Shown: one piece after another, positions 20,280 to 29,723 of the stretch | Layout of the letters: the number at the start of each line of letters is the position of its first letter | Numbering within the stretch: position 1 is the stretch's first letter | Source: Bacteroidetes bacterium MED-G20 | Lineage (GTDB): Bacteria > Bacteroidota > Bacteroidia > Flavobacteriales_D > Parvicellaceae | DNA length: 64,000 bases | Assembly: GCA_905182745.1 (NCBI GenBank) | Contig: CAJJCR010000010.1 | Coordinates: 31,724 to 95,723, forward strand | Direction: 5' to 3' | Notes under the pieces: model-generated | Database searches by the model: none | The model's input: the letters and a program-made list of their open reading frames with translations, nothing else | What the model was told of the DNA's origin: nothing | Made by a program: the position numbers and the translations under genes

Positions 20280-21347
20280 ATGATTAGTAATTTTTATTTG
20301 TATATATCTTGGAATGTTGATCCTGCACTCTATGATGGTTTTATTACCCTTAGATACTACAGTTTATTTTTTGCACTTTCATTCATAATAGGATTTCAAA
20401 TAGTAAAAAAAATGTTTGACAACGAATCTGCTCCTGAGCAGTGGATGGATAAGCTGCTTGTTTATACAGTTATAGGTACTATTCTAGGAGCTAGACTAGG
20501 ACATGTTATTTTTTACGAACCCAATTATTATTTAGAAAATATTTCCGAAATATTAATGGTATGGAAAGGTGGATTGGCTAGCCACGGAGCAGCAGTTGCG
20601 CTAATAATATCTATGTGGATTTTCTCTAAAAAAGTCACCCACAAAAAAACTATGTGGACCATGGATAAATTGGTGGTTGCCGTTGCTTTAGCTGCAGGTT
20701 TTATAAGAGTAGGAAATTTAATGAATTCTGAAATTGTTGGAGTAAGAACAGAAAGTGAGTCAGGTTTTTTTTACGAGTATAAAGCTAAGAATCAAATAGC
20801 AAGTTTTTTTAGCGTAGAGAGTGAAAAAATTCATCTAGATGAAACATCGATAGACACAACAATAAACGATATTAAATATTCACAATTAAAGGTAAGTGTT
20901 CCTCTTGGTAATAAAAAAATGAATCCTTATTATTCTGAAGCTTTCTCAAATGCATTTAATTTTCAAGCAATTGATTCTGATGCAGATTTTTTCTCTTCTA
21001 ATGATAAAAATGATTTTATAGTTAGCTCTACCAATGAATTAATTCTCCCAATTTATATCATCCCAAGAATTCCTACGCAGTTGTATGAGGCAATCTCCTA
21101 CTGGCTTATTTTTTGTTTTTTATTTTGGGGCTATTGGAAAAGAGATTGGTATTTATATTCTGGAAAGTTATTTGGTGCATTTTTCACACTTTTATTCGCC
21201 TCTAGATTTATTGTCGAATTCTTTAAAGAACATCAAACATTGGAAAATAGTTCGCTGTTAACCATGGGACAATACTTAAGCATTCCCTTAGTTGGAGTTG
21301 GCTTATATTTTTGGATTAAATCAAAAAAAATTGATACGCACAAATAA
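20280..21347 (+). CDS. lgt: Prolipoprotein diacylglyceryl transferase
   Basis: Transfers diacylglycerol from phosphatidylglycerol to the lipobox Cys of prolipoproteins at the inner membrane. The sequence shows the family order: N-terminal LRYYSLFFALSFIIGFQI, GARLGHVIFYEP, GGLASHGAAVA (the conserved His), RVGNLMNSEIVG, PTQLYEAISYW and the C-terminal ASRFIVEFFKE. Length is 355 residues against ~270-290 in E. coli; the excess is a soluble insert of about 90 residues (from TESESGFFYEYK) between RVGNLMNSE and the PTQLYEA segment. First gene of a tight four-gene plus-strand group. Confidence 0.94.
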   Translation: MISNFYLYISWNVDPALYDGFITLRYYSLFFALSFIIGFQIVKKMFDNESAPEQWMDKLLVYTVIGTILGARLGHVIFYEPNYYLENISEILMVWKGGLASHGAAVALIISMWIFSKKVTHKKTMWTMDKLVVAVALAAGFIRVGNLMNSEIVGVRTESESGFFYEYKAKNQIASFFSVESEKIHLDETSIDTTINDIKYSQLKVSVPLGNKKMNPYYSEAFSNAFNFQAIDSDADFFSSNDKNDFIVSSTNELILPIYIIPRIPTQLYEAISYWLIFCFLFWGYWKRDWYLYSGKLFGAFFTLLFASRFIVEFFKEHQTLENSSLLTMGQYLSIPLVGVGLYFWIKSKKIDTHK

Positions 21348-21960
21348 TATTACTGTAAAATACGGTGAAATAGAGATTAAATTTCCAAATATAAATTTGG
21401 ATTATGGTGGTCAGTTGCTAATCATAGGAAAAAGTGGTTCAGGTAAAACAAGTTTACTTAATGTTTTAGGAGGACTATTGTCTGCTGAAAGCGGAAATAT
21501 ATTGGTTAATGATATAGATCTTTTTAGTTTGTCCAACAAAAAAAGAGATAAATTTCGAGGGCAACAAATTGGATTTGTATTTCAAACCCCTCATTTTATA
21601 AAGTCTCTCTCTGTTAATGACAATTTAAAGTTTTCACAATACATGTCTTCTAAAATAAATCAATCTAAAATTGATATGCTTTTAAAAAAGGTGGATTTAA
21701 ACCATTTAAAAAACGCTTCAATTCAAAATCTAAGCGAAGGTGAAAAACAAAGAATTTCGATAATAAGAGCACTGGTAAATCAACCATCTATCATTTTTGC
21801 AGACGAGCCAACTTCTGCTTTGGACGACAATTCATGTAATAATGTGGTTGATTTATTAACCAATTTATCTCGGGAAAATAATACTACTCTTGTAATAGTA
21901 ACTCACGATAATAGAATTAAAGATAAGTTTCCCAATCAAATAAATTTAAATGATTTTTAA
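21331..21960 (+). CDS. ABC transporter ATP-binding protein (LolD/MacB type)
   Basis: About 209 residues with a complete nucleotide-binding domain: Walker A GKSGSGKTS, Q-loop VFQTPHFI, signature NLSEGEKQRISI, Walker B IIFADEPTSALD and switch His in VTHDN. LolD/MacB ATPases power FtsX-fold permeases that extract lipoproteins or drive periplasmic conformational work rather than classical transport. I prefer the TTG at 21331 (MIRTNNITVKYGEI), since the ORF-track start at 21292 lies deep within lgt. It overlaps the permease gene by 11 bases. Confidence 0.9.
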   Translation: MIRTNNITVKYGEIEIKFPNINLDYGGQLLIIGKSGSGKTSLLNVLGGLLSAESGNILVNDIDLFSLSNKKRDKFRGQQIGFVFQTPHFIKSLSVNDNLKFSQYMSSKINQSKIDMLLKKVDLNHLKNASIQNLSEGEKQRISIIRALVNQPSIIFADEPTSALDDNSCNNVVDLLTNLSRENNTTLVIVTHDNRIKDKFPNQINLNDF

Positions 21961-23200
21961 GTTAGCCTGGAGAAATATTATAACTAGACCTCTTTCAAGT
22001 GGTCTTTCTGCAGTTTTACTCAGTTCATCAATAATGGTAATTGTTTTATCAATGCTTACCATGAAACAAATGAAATCTAAGTTTAATGAAAATGCAAATA
22101 AGATAGATTTAGTAGTTGGGGCGAAAGGCAGTAGACTTCAGTCAGTATTATGTAATGTTTTCCATATAGATTATCCCAACGGTAATATAAAGCTCAAAGA
22201 AGTTGATTTCCTCTTCAAACATCCTTTTGTGAAAAGTGCAATACCAATTTCGCTTGGGGATTCTTATAAAAAACATAGAATAATTGGAACAAATCCAAAT
22301 TTCATTACCCAGATATACAATGGATCAATTTCAAAAGGAAATTTTTTTAATAAACCTTTAGAAGTAGTAATTGGTGCCAATGTTGCAGCAAAATTAAAAT
22401 TAGATATTGGTGACTCTTTTAGTGGGAGTCATGGAATAGAAGAATCAACCCACGATCATGAAGATTTTCCGTACAGAGTAGTAGGTATTCTTTCACCAAC
22501 AGGAGAAATTATTGATCAGTTGATAGTAACTTCTTTAGAAAGTGTTTGGCAAGTTCATCCTCATAATGATAAAAAAGGTTCTTTTGATTTAAAAACTGCT
22601 GAAGAACACGACCATCACTCTCATGATCACAAATCAGAAGTTTATGAAAATAATAAGGAGGTAACAGCAGTTTTAGTAAATTACAATTCACCTAGAGCAA
22701 AATTTTCAATTCCAGGAATTGTCAATCAAAAAAATGCATTGATAGGGGCAGAACCAGCCATTGAAATCAAACAACTTTTAGATCTTATAGAACCTGCTGT
22801 AAACGTTATTTACGTCTTGTCACTATTTATTTTCGGGCTTTCTCTTTTTAGTATTGTTGTTACATTATTAAATTCGATGAAAGACAGAAAGTATGAAATA
22901 TCTATGATGAGAGTTGGAGGAGCTAGTGTTAGATTAATTTTTATTTCTATAATTTTAGAGGGTTTCTTTATTGGGCTATTAGGGAGTATTTCAGGATTGA
23001 TATTGGGACATTCAATCATGGGAATTATGGCTAGATTTTTAAATCTTAAGTACAATTATCAATTTTCAGGTTTGGTATTTGATAGCCTAGAATTAGTTTT
23101 GCTTATTGTGACAATACTAATTGGAATGACCGCGGCAATATTCCCTGCACTAGCAGCCTACAGACTTGATATATCAAAGACATTAAAAAATAAAACATGA
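21950..23200 (+). CDS. FtsX-family ABC permease with His-rich periplasmic loop
   Basis: 416 residues in the MacB/LolC topology: an N-terminal TM helix (LSAVLLSSSIMVIVLSML), a large periplasmic domain, then three C-terminal helices with the FtsX domain (MKDRKYEISMMRVGGASVR). The periplasmic domain carries two histidine clusters, ESTHDHEDFP (about residue 166) and EEHDHHSHDHKSE (about residue 222), which could bind Zn or another transition metal. It overlaps the ATPase gene upstream and the DUF3299-like gene downstream (4 bases), so the three work together. The transported or extracted substrate is unknown. Confidence 0.88.
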   Translation: MIFKLAWRNIITRPLSSGLSAVLLSSSIMVIVLSMLTMKQMKSKFNENANKIDLVVGAKGSRLQSVLCNVFHIDYPNGNIKLKEVDFLFKHPFVKSAIPISLGDSYKKHRIIGTNPNFITQIYNGSISKGNFFNKPLEVVIGANVAAKLKLDIGDSFSGSHGIEESTHDHEDFPYRVVGILSPTGEIIDQLIVTSLESVWQVHPHNDKKGSFDLKTAEEHDHHSHDHKSEVYENNKEVTAVLVNYNSPRAKFSIPGIVNQKNALIGAEPAIEIKQLLDLIEPAVNVIYVLSLFIFGLSLFSIVVTLLNSMKDRKYEISMMRVGGASVRLIFISIILEGFFIGLLGSISGLILGHSIMGIMARFLNLKYNYQFSGLVFDSLELVLLIVTILIGMTAAIFPALAAYRLDISKTLKNKT

Positions 23201-23637
23201 GAAACAAAATAATTTTAGCTACCACTTTTTTTTTATTTTTTATGGGTAATATTTATAGTCAAAATATCATTACTTGGGAGCTTTTGAAAAATGTAGAGTT
23301 TGATGAGATTTGGTCTGAAGAATTTCAGGCTTATTATATGGTGCCAAAGTTTTCGGAATCCGTTAAAGAAATGGACGGCAAAGAAGTCCAAATTAGAGGC
23401 TTTATAATTCCGGTGGATATTGTTCAAGACTATTATGTGCTTTCTGCCAACCCATATAGTTCTTGTTTCTTTTGCGGTCAGGCTGGTCCTGAATCTGTAA
23501 TGGAGATTCAAATGATTAAAAAATATGAAGGGTTAAGAATGGACCAGGTAATAACTTATAAGGGCACTTTAAAATTAAACGTGGATGACATTTACCAATT
23601 GAATTATATTCTAGAGGATGCAGAAATAATAGAGTAG
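23197..23637 (+). CDS. Exported DUF3299-like protein
   Basis: 146 residues with a signal peptide (MRNKIILATTFFLFFMGNIYSQ). The core GKEVQIRGFIIPVD, then NPYSSCFFCGQAGPESVMEI, matches the DUF3299 layout of an OB-like strand pair followed by a conserved potential ligand loop; here the loop holds SCFFCG, a CxxC pair. DUF3299 genes are often adjacent to MacB-like ABC permeases, and several such clusters have been tied to metal homeostasis, as I recall. It begins by an ATGA overlap with the permease. Its stop abuts the stop of convergent waaA with no spacer (TAGTTA). Confidence 0.68.
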   Translation: MRNKIILATTFFLFFMGNIYSQNIITWELLKNVEFDEIWSEEFQAYYMVPKFSESVKEMDGKEVQIRGFIIPVDIVQDYYVLSANPYSSCFFCGQAGPESVMEIQMIKKYEGLRMDQVITYKGTLKLNVDDIYQLNYILEDAEIIE

Positions 23638-24867
23638 TTAAACCAATTTTTGAATTTCATTCCAAACGATTTCTGTAGCTCCTTTATTCTCTTTTATAAT
23701 TTCTTTGGCTTTTTTCTTTTTTTTCTCTAATTCAGCTTTATTTCCAATTAACTTTGAAATAATATTTTTTAGATCTTTAGAATCGTGGATAGTCTCTGCA
23801 ATCTCTTCTTTAAGCATTAAATTAGCTTCTGGATACTTGTCAATATTGGGGCCAAATAAAAGAAAGTTTCCCTTTGCTGCTGCCTCTAAGATGTTGTGTA
23901 GTTTGCCAGAGAACCCTCCTCCAATAAAGGCAATATCGCTATAGTTGTAAAGATCTGCAAGAATTCCAATTTGATCAACAATTAATACTTTAGGTATCGG
24001 TTTCTTTAAATCAATTTTCGAGTATAGTAAAGCTTCATTTCCAAATAATTTTTTTGTTTTTAAGATTTTATTTTCTTTAATCTCATGTGGAGTTATTATC
24101 CAATTAACATTGTCTATCTTCTTAATTATTTCTGCAGTTATTTTTTCTTCTTTTTCCCATGAGGAACCTAAAATAACACATGGGGACTTTATATCTAAAA
24201 CTAAATTTGATTCAACTTCATTAAAGGTGTCAAATCTAGTATCTCCAGAATATTTAAAATTAGAAAATCCATTTTTTTCTAATATTTCTTCAGATGAATG
24301 ATCTGCAGTTAATATCAAACTCATGGACTGAAGTATTTTTTTAGCAGATTTTCCTAGCATATTAAAATACCAATGGTTCTTTCTAAATTTGGAAGAAAAT
24401 ACCAAAGAAGGAATTTTTCTATTATTACATTCACTGATTAAATTGAGCCATAGGTCATACTTCACAAAAATTAAAATACTTGGTTTAATAAAATCTATAA
24501 TTTTTTTTGAATTTCTTTTTTTATCAAAAGGCAAATAGAATTTATGAAAATTTTTATTTTCAAAATTATAGTTGTCATAACCAGATGGGCTAAAAAACGA
24601 CATGACCACTTGGTTGTTTTTTTGATTTAAAATTTCTCTAACCATAGAACTTGCCATAACAGCTTCGCCGTGGGAAGCAGCATGAATCCAAAAAGTTTTT
24701 TTATCGGAATTTAAATTGGATAAGTTTTTTTGCCAATTTTTTTGGCCTTTTATTGATTTTTTGGATTTATTTTTTCCAAAAAAAGCAGAAGCTTTTATGT
24801 AAATAGACAATAGCTCAATAGCAATTTGATAATGAAATAAACCCATTTTAATTGTAGTAAAATTCAT
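23638..24867 (-). CDS. waaA: 3-deoxy-D-manno-octulosonic acid (Kdo) transferase
   Basis: 409 residues, usual for the family. WaaA/KdtA adds Kdo from CMP-Kdo to lipid A precursors at the inner face of the cytoplasmic membrane. Seen: a hydrophobic N-terminus, the catalytic Glu in HAASHGEAVMASSMV, SFFSPSGYDNY, and the C-terminal GT-B nucleotide site in FIGGGFSGKLHNILEAAAKG. This indicates a Gram-negative envelope with Kdo-type lipopolysaccharide. It overlaps the preceding outer-membrane gene by 20 bases and shares transcription with it. Confidence 0.94.
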   Translation of the reverse strand: MNFTTIKMGLFHYQIAIELLSIYIKASAFFGKNKSKKSIKGQKNWQKNLSNLNSDKKTFWIHAASHGEAVMASSMVREILNQKNNQVVMSFFSPSGYDNYNFENKNFHKFYLPFDKKRNSKKIIDFIKPSILIFVKYDLWLNLISECNNRKIPSLVFSSKFRKNHWYFNMLGKSAKKILQSMSLILTADHSSEEILEKNGFSNFKYSGDTRFDTFNEVESNLVLDIKSPCVILGSSWEKEEKITAEIIKKIDNVNWIITPHEIKENKILKTKKLFGNEALLYSKIDLKKPIPKVLIVDQIGILADLYNYSDIAFIGGGFSGKLHNILEAAAKGNFLLFGPNIDKYPEANLMLKEEIAETIHDSKDLKNIISKLIGNKAELEKKKKKAKEIIKENKGATEIVWNEIQKLV

Positions 24868-25609
24868 TGGGATCCTTTCTTAAAACTGGGAAAAACCATC
24901 CTGCTCTTAATCCAAGATACACATCAAATTTATTATCAGTATAAGGCCCCATTAAATCAATTTGATAATCCCTCATTCCTCTGTTAAATCCTTCTATAAT
25001 CTCTATCCCAACTGTGAAATTTACCAGTTTGTTGTTGCTCATGTTTTGGTAGCCAATATATTGTTTCAATAATACCCCAACTGTGAGTCTATCATAGTAT
25101 TTTAAATATTCCTTTTTGAGTTGAGGAATTAGATTTTCTTGATTTTCAATTCTTATTTTATGATACATAGATCCAATACCCCCTTTTAGCAAAATTCCAG
25201 AATTTGGATTTGGTCCAATAAGATTTAAGACTTTTCCAAAATCTAAACTAATTAATCCTCCTCTATGATACATTAGAAATAGATTTTCTTCACCGTACTG
25301 GTTAATAATCCATCCTTGATCATTTATTAAGTGATCTAAGACGCTTGTGTTTTTAACATTTTCACTATGAATAAAATTATAATTTAATTCGAAAGTTTGA
25401 TTTCTTTTATTTTTCCACCCAATTGAAAGTCCAATATTAGAATTTATCCCATAGTTTTCTGCTAAATCCCCCTTAGGAGACTGCACAGCTAGGCTAAATC
25501 TTACAAAAGGGAAATAAATAACAGAATCTTTATTTATTTGACATGTTCCATTAGGCAATAATAATATTGAAAATAGTAAAATGACAAGTACTTTATTTAA
25601 CAGTGTCAA
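24848..25609 (-). CDS. Predicted outer-membrane beta-barrel protein, unrecognised
   Basis: 253 residues; N-terminal signal peptide (MTLLNKVLVILLFSILLLPNG, cut before CQIN), possibly a lipoprotein since a Cys follows. Alternating strands (VRFSLAVQSPKGDLAENYGINSN, KFDVYLGLRAGWFFPVL) look like an outer-membrane barrel. The start is a TTG at 25607-25609; no ATG lies nearby, and the hydrophobic leader fits this start. It is expressed from the predicted minus-strand promoter 27 bases upstream and is coupled to waaA. No specific family recognised. Confidence 0.65.
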   Translation of the reverse strand: MTLLNKVLVILLFSILLLPNGTCQINKDSVIYFPFVRFSLAVQSPKGDLAENYGINSNIGLSIGWKNKRNQTFELNYNFIHSENVKNTSVLDHLINDQGWIINQYGEENLFLMYHRGGLISLDFGKVLNLIGPNPNSGILLKGGIGSMYHKIRIENQENLIPQLKKEYLKYYDRLTVGVLLKQYIGYQNMSNNKLVNFTVGIEIIEGFNRGMRDYQIDLMGPYTDNKFDVYLGLRAGWFFPVLRKDPNEFYYN

Positions 25610-25635
25610 CTTTAAGAAGTATTAATTTGAAAAAT

Positions 25636-25643
25636 CAAATATA
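25636..25643 (-). promoter_or_regulatory. -7 element for the outer-membrane protein and waaA
   Basis: The reverse strand reads TATATTTG, an exact TAnnTTTG. No clear TTG lies 19-21 bases upstream, so the -33 element is weak. The implied transcription start is about 20 bases before the TTG start codon. Confidence 0.4.
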
Positions 25644-25647
25644 AGAA

Positions 25648-25678
25648 TTGCCATAAATCTAGGATATAGTTATATTCG
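25648..25678 (+). promoter_or_regulatory. Promoter for nucleotide-sugar operon
   Basis: TTG at 25648-25650, a 20-base spacer, then TATATTCG at 25671-25678 (one mismatch to TAnnTTTG). The predicted start near 25684 leaves a ~14-base leader before the aminotransferase ATG. It is back to back with the minus-strand element. Confidence 0.42.
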
Positions 25679-25697
25679 CAATTGTTAATTTATAGAG

Positions 25698-26841
25698 ATG
25701 AGCGAAAATAATTTAAATATTCAAATGGTTGACCTAAAAAGTCAATATATGAAGATCAAGCCTCAAGTAGATCAAGCTATAAATGATGTTTTGAGTTCTA
25801 CACAATTCATAAATGGAGAACATGTCAAATCTTTTCAAAATGAATTAGCTGCTTATCTTGATGTAAAACATGTTATTACTTGCGCAAATGGAACAGATGC
25901 GCTTCAAATATCTATGATGGCTCTTGGCTTAAAGCCTGGAGATGAGATAATAACTCCATCTTTCACTTACATAGCTACTACAGAAGTAATAGGGCTTTTA
26001 GGGTTAAAACCTGTGTTTGTGGATTGTAATCCTGAAAATTTTAATATTTCTGTTGATGAAGTAGAAAAGGCAATTACTAAAAAAACCAAAGCCATTGTTC
26101 CAGTTCATCTTTTTGGACAGTCGTCTGATATGAAGTCTATTATGAGTTTGGCCAAGAAATACAATCTTTTTGTAATTGAAGACAATGCTCAAGCAATCGG
26201 TAGTGATTATTTAGGATTTAACCAACCTCAAAAAACAGGAACTATAGGAAATATTGGATGTACTAGTTTTTTCCCCTCTAAAAATTTAGGGTGTTTTGGT
26301 GATGGCGGTGCAATGATGACTAACGATGATGAGTTAGCAAAAAAACTTCGAATGATAGCTAATCATGGACAAAGTAAAAGATATTACCATGATATAGTTG
26401 GGTGTAACTCAAGATTAGATAATATTCAGGCTGCAGTACTAAGAATTAAGCTCAAAGAACTTGATCAATACATTTTAAACAGACAGAAAGCCGCAAATTA
26501 TTACGATCAAAATTTAAAGGACTTAGATCAACTTACACTTCCATTCAGAAACTTAGATTCTAATCATGTTTTTCATCAATATACTTTAAAGCTAGATGAC
26601 TCTATATGTAAGAGATGAATTAATCCAATATTTAGCGGATAAAAACATTCCGGCAATGGTATATTATCCAGTACCTGCTCATAGGCAAAAAATGTTTTCC
26701 AAAATCCCGAATTCTTGTGGAAATATGAAAGTTACCAATTGGCTTTCATCCAGAGTATTTTCATTGCCAATGCATACAGAACTTTCTACTTTGCAACAAG
26801 ACTATATAATTGAAAATATTTCTAATTTTTTAAATAAATAA
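25698..26841 (+). CDS. wbpE: DegT/DnrJ/EryC1-family sugar aminotransferase (one frameshift)
   Basis: PLP-dependent transamination of a 3-keto-UDP-sugar, inferred as WbpE/WlbC in the diacetamido-uronate route because the oxidoreductase and acetyltransferase partners lie downstream. Seen: QMVDLKSQYMKIKPQVDQAI, GTDALQISMMALGLKPGDEI, and the PLP lysine in TSFFPSKNLGCFGDGGA. ORFs 25698-26618 and 26596-26841 join near 26605, where the first frame ends SICKR and the second continues VRDELIQYLADKNIPAMVYY. Combined length is 1 modulo 3, so one extra base explains it; the product is ~380 residues, normal for the family. First gene of the operon. Confidence 0.86.
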
Positions 26842-26847
26842 TAAATA

Positions 26848-28170
26848 ATGAAAATAGCTGTAATTGGAACTGGATATGTAGGTTTAGTAACTGGGACTTG
26901 CTTAGCAGAAACAGGAAATATAGTTACTTGTGTGGATATTGATGAACAAAAAGTCCATAAATTGAAAAATGGAAAAATTCCAATTTATGAGCCTAATCTT
27001 AACAACTTTTTCCAAAGGAATATTGCTCAAAAAAGATTGTTTTTTACAACTCAATTAGAAGAAGGAATAAAAGATGCACAATTAATATTTTTAGCACTTC
27101 CAACACCTCCTGGTGACGATGGTTCTGCAGACTTAAGCTATATTCTTTCGGTAGCCAAAGACCTTGGAAAGATTATTAAGAATTATAAAGTAATTATTGA
27201 CAAAAGTACAGTTCCAGTTGGCACAGCTGAAAAAGTTACTAAAGTAATTAGAGAAAATTCTAGTGTGGATTTTGATGTGGTTTCAAATCCTGAATTTTTA
27301 AGAGAAGGTTTTGCAGTAGAAGATTTTATGAAACCAGAAAGAGTTGTGGTTGGAACAAGAAGTGAAAAAGCGAAAAAGTTAATGGAGGAATTATATCAGC
27401 CATTTGTTAGACAAGGAAATCCTATACTATTTATGGATGAAAAATCAGCAGAGCTTACCAAGTATGCCTCCAATTCTTTTCTTGCTACAAAAATAACTTT
27501 CATGAACGAGATTGCCAATTATTGCGAAATGATTGGTGCAGATGTGGATATGGTTAGAAAAGGAATGGGAACAGATTCTAGAATTGGTAAAAGATTTTTA
27601 TTTCCTGGTATTGGCTATGGAGGGAGCTGTTTTCCAAAAGACGTTAAAGCATTAAAAAAAGCTGGTCAAATTGAAAATTATCAGTTTAAAATAATAGATG
27701 CAGTAATGAAAGTTAACGACATCCAAAAAATGAGCTTGGTTAAGAAAGTAAAATCTTATTTTGGAGAGGACCTAAAAGGAAAAAGATTTGCATTATGGGG
27801 ACTTGCTTTTAAACCAGAGACGGACGATATAAGAGAAGCTCCATCCTTGTCCATTATCAAAGAATTAACTGATTCTGGAGCCGAAATTGTCTCCTATGAT
27901 CCTGAAGCAATGGATAATGTTCGAGATTTGCTTGGAGATAAAATCCAATATTCTAAAAATGGTTTAGATGCTTTAAAAGATGTAGATGCATTATTAATTG
28001 CAACTGAATGGTCTGCTTTTCGAAATCCCGATTTTAATTTAATGCATTCTTTAATGAAAAGCCCAATAATATTTGATGGCAGAAATTTGTACTCTTTAGA
28101 GTCCATGGAAAAGAAAAACTTTTATTACCAAAGTGTTGGTAGAAAAGTAATTAATAATTTAAATAAATGA
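26848..28170 (+). CDS. ugd: UDP-glucose 6-dehydrogenase
   Basis: 440 residues. Oxidises UDP-glucose to UDP-glucuronate with two NAD+. Seen: Rossmann motif [28 protein letters not shown], the domain-linking helix around [20 protein letters not shown], the catalytic Cys in [14 protein letters not shown], and the C-terminal [17 protein letters not shown]. The GSCFPKD form separates it from the second dehydrogenase in this operon, which has GGHCIGVDP. Its product feeds the next gene (UDP-glucuronate decarboxylase), with which it overlaps by four bases (ATGA). Confidence 0.94.
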   Translation: MKIAVIGTGYVGLVTGTCLAETGNIVTCVDIDEQKVHKLKNGKIPIYEPNLNNFFQRNIAQKRLFFTTQLEEGIKDAQLIFLALPTPPGDDGSADLSYILSVAKDLGKIIKNYKVIIDKSTVPVGTAEKVTKVIRENSSVDFDVVSNPEFLREGFAVEDFMKPERVVVGTRSEKAKKLMEELYQPFVRQGNPILFMDEKSAELTKYASNSFLATKITFMNEIANYCEMIGADVDMVRKGMGTDSRIGKRFLFPGIGYGGSCFPKDVKALKKAGQIENYQFKIIDAVMKVNDIQKMSLVKKVKSYFGEDLKGKRFALWGLAFKPETDDIREAPSLSIIKELTDSGAEIVSYDPEAMDNVRDLLGDKIQYSKNGLDALKDVDALLIATEWSAFRNPDFNLMHSLMKSPIIFDGRNLYSLESMEKKNFYYQSVGRKVINNLNK

Positions 28171-29154
28171 AAAGGGTATTAATTACTGGAGCAGCTGGGT
28201 TTTTAGGTTCGCATCTTTGCGAAAGGTTTTTAAATGAAAACTTTTTTGTAATTGGTATGGATAATTTCATTACAGGCTCTTCAAAAAATATTGACTTATT
28301 TAAAACCCATAATAACTTCAAATTTATTGAACATGATGTATCAAAATATGTTCAAATTGATGGGGATTTAGATTTTATTCTTCATTTTGCATCTCCTGCA
28401 AGCCCTATAGATTATTTAAAAATACCTATCCAAACTTTGAAAGTAGGCTCTTTAGGAACTCATAATTTATTAGGTTTAGCCAAAGCAAAAAAAGCTACTA
28501 TTTTAGTTGCTTCTACAAGTGAGGTTTATGGCGATCCGCTTGTTCATCCACAAAATGAAAGCTACTTTGGAAATGTAAATCCTATTGGTCCTAGAGGAGT
28601 TTACGATGAGGCTAAAAGATTCCAAGAAGCTATTACTATGGCCTATCATAGATTCCATAATTTAGATACTAAGATTGTAAGAATTTTCAACACTTATGGC
28701 CCTAGAATGAGATTGAACGATGGCAGAGTTTTGCCAGCATTTATAGGACAATCTTTAAGAAATGAGGATTTGACTATTTTTGGAGATGGTTCTCAAACTA
28801 GATCCTTTTGCTATGTAGATGATTTGATTGAAGGAATTTATAGGCTTTTACATAGTGATTATAATTATCCGATTAACCTTGGAAATCCCAACGAAATTAC
28901 CATTAAAGATTTTGCTAATGAAATTGTACAATTTAACTGGAAAAAATCAAAATATTATATTTAAAGAATTACCTGAAAATGACCCTTTAAAAAGAAAACC
29001 AGATATAGATCTGGCAAAGAAGATATTAAACTGGGAACCTAAAATCCATAGAAATGAAGGTTTGAAATTAACTTATGATTACTTTTGTAGCCTATCAGTT
29101 GAGGAATTAAATAAGAAAGACCATCAAAATTTCGAATCTTACAACAACTATTAA
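28167..29154 (+). CDS. uxs: UDP-glucuronate decarboxylase (UDP-xylose synthase), one frameshift
   Basis: Extended SDR that converts UDP-glucuronate to UDP-xylose. Seen: [44 protein letters not shown], the catalytic YxxxK in [12 protein letters not shown], and [19 protein letters not shown], all close to Uxs rather than RmlB or GalE. ORFs 28167-28964 and 28828-29154 join near 28932: caatttaactgg with one T removed reads [15 protein letters not shown], leading into the Uxs C-terminus ([18 protein letters not shown]). Joined product ~328 residues. It shares one base with the next gene (TAATG). Confidence 0.88.
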
Positions 29155-29720
29155 TGAATTATTTCGCACATCCTACAGCAGTAATTGATGAAAATGTAAA
29201 AATTGGCAATGAATCTAAGATTTGGCATTTTAGCCATATTATGAGTAATTCAGCAATTGGAATAGGTTGTAATATAGGTCAAAACGTAGTGGTTTCTCCT
29301 TATGTAGAATTAGGCAATAATGTAAAAGTTCAAAATAATGTATCAATCTATACAGGTGTAGTTTGTGAGGATAATGTATTTTTAGGTCCATCTATGGTTT
29401 TTACAAATATTCTAAATCCTAGAAGTGCGATTGTTAGAAGAGATGCATATGTTAAAACTTTGGTAAAGAAAGGAGCTTCTATTGGTGCAAATGCTACAAT
29501 TATTTGCGGTAATAGTATTGGTGAATATGCTCTTATAGGAGCAGGAACTGTTGTTACTAAGCCAGTTAAGCCCTATGCTTTAGTAGTTGGAAACCCTGGC
29601 AAACAAATTGGATGGGTCAGCGAGTATGGTCATAGATTAGAGTTTGTTTCTGGAAAAGCCACATGCCCAGAGTCGTTAAAGTCTTATGAACTAAAAAATG
29701 AATTCTATAAAAGAGATTAA
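29154..29720 (+). CDS. wbpD: Hexapeptide-repeat N-acetyltransferase of diacetamido-uronate synthesis
   Basis: 188 residues of left-handed beta-helix repeats. YFAHPTAVIDENVKIGNESK, IWHFSHIMSNSAIG, FTNILNPRSAI and AGTVVTKPVKPYALVVGNPG match WbpD/WlbB, which acetylates the 3-amino group of UDP-GlcNAc3NA using acetyl-CoA. The His in WHFSHIM corresponds to the proposed catalytic site. It follows the decarboxylase with a one-base overlap and precedes the Gfo/Idh oxidoreductase by 3 bases; that partnership is the main reason for the specific assignment. Confidence 0.88.
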   Translation: MNYFAHPTAVIDENVKIGNESKIWHFSHIMSNSAIGIGCNIGQNVVVSPYVELGNNVKVQNNVSIYTGVVCEDNVFLGPSMVFTNILNPRSAIVRRDAYVKTLVKKGASIGANATIICGNSIGEYALIGAGTVVTKPVKPYALVVGNPGKQIGWVSEYGHRLEFVSGKATCPESLKSYELKNEFYKRD

Positions 29721-29723
29721 ATA

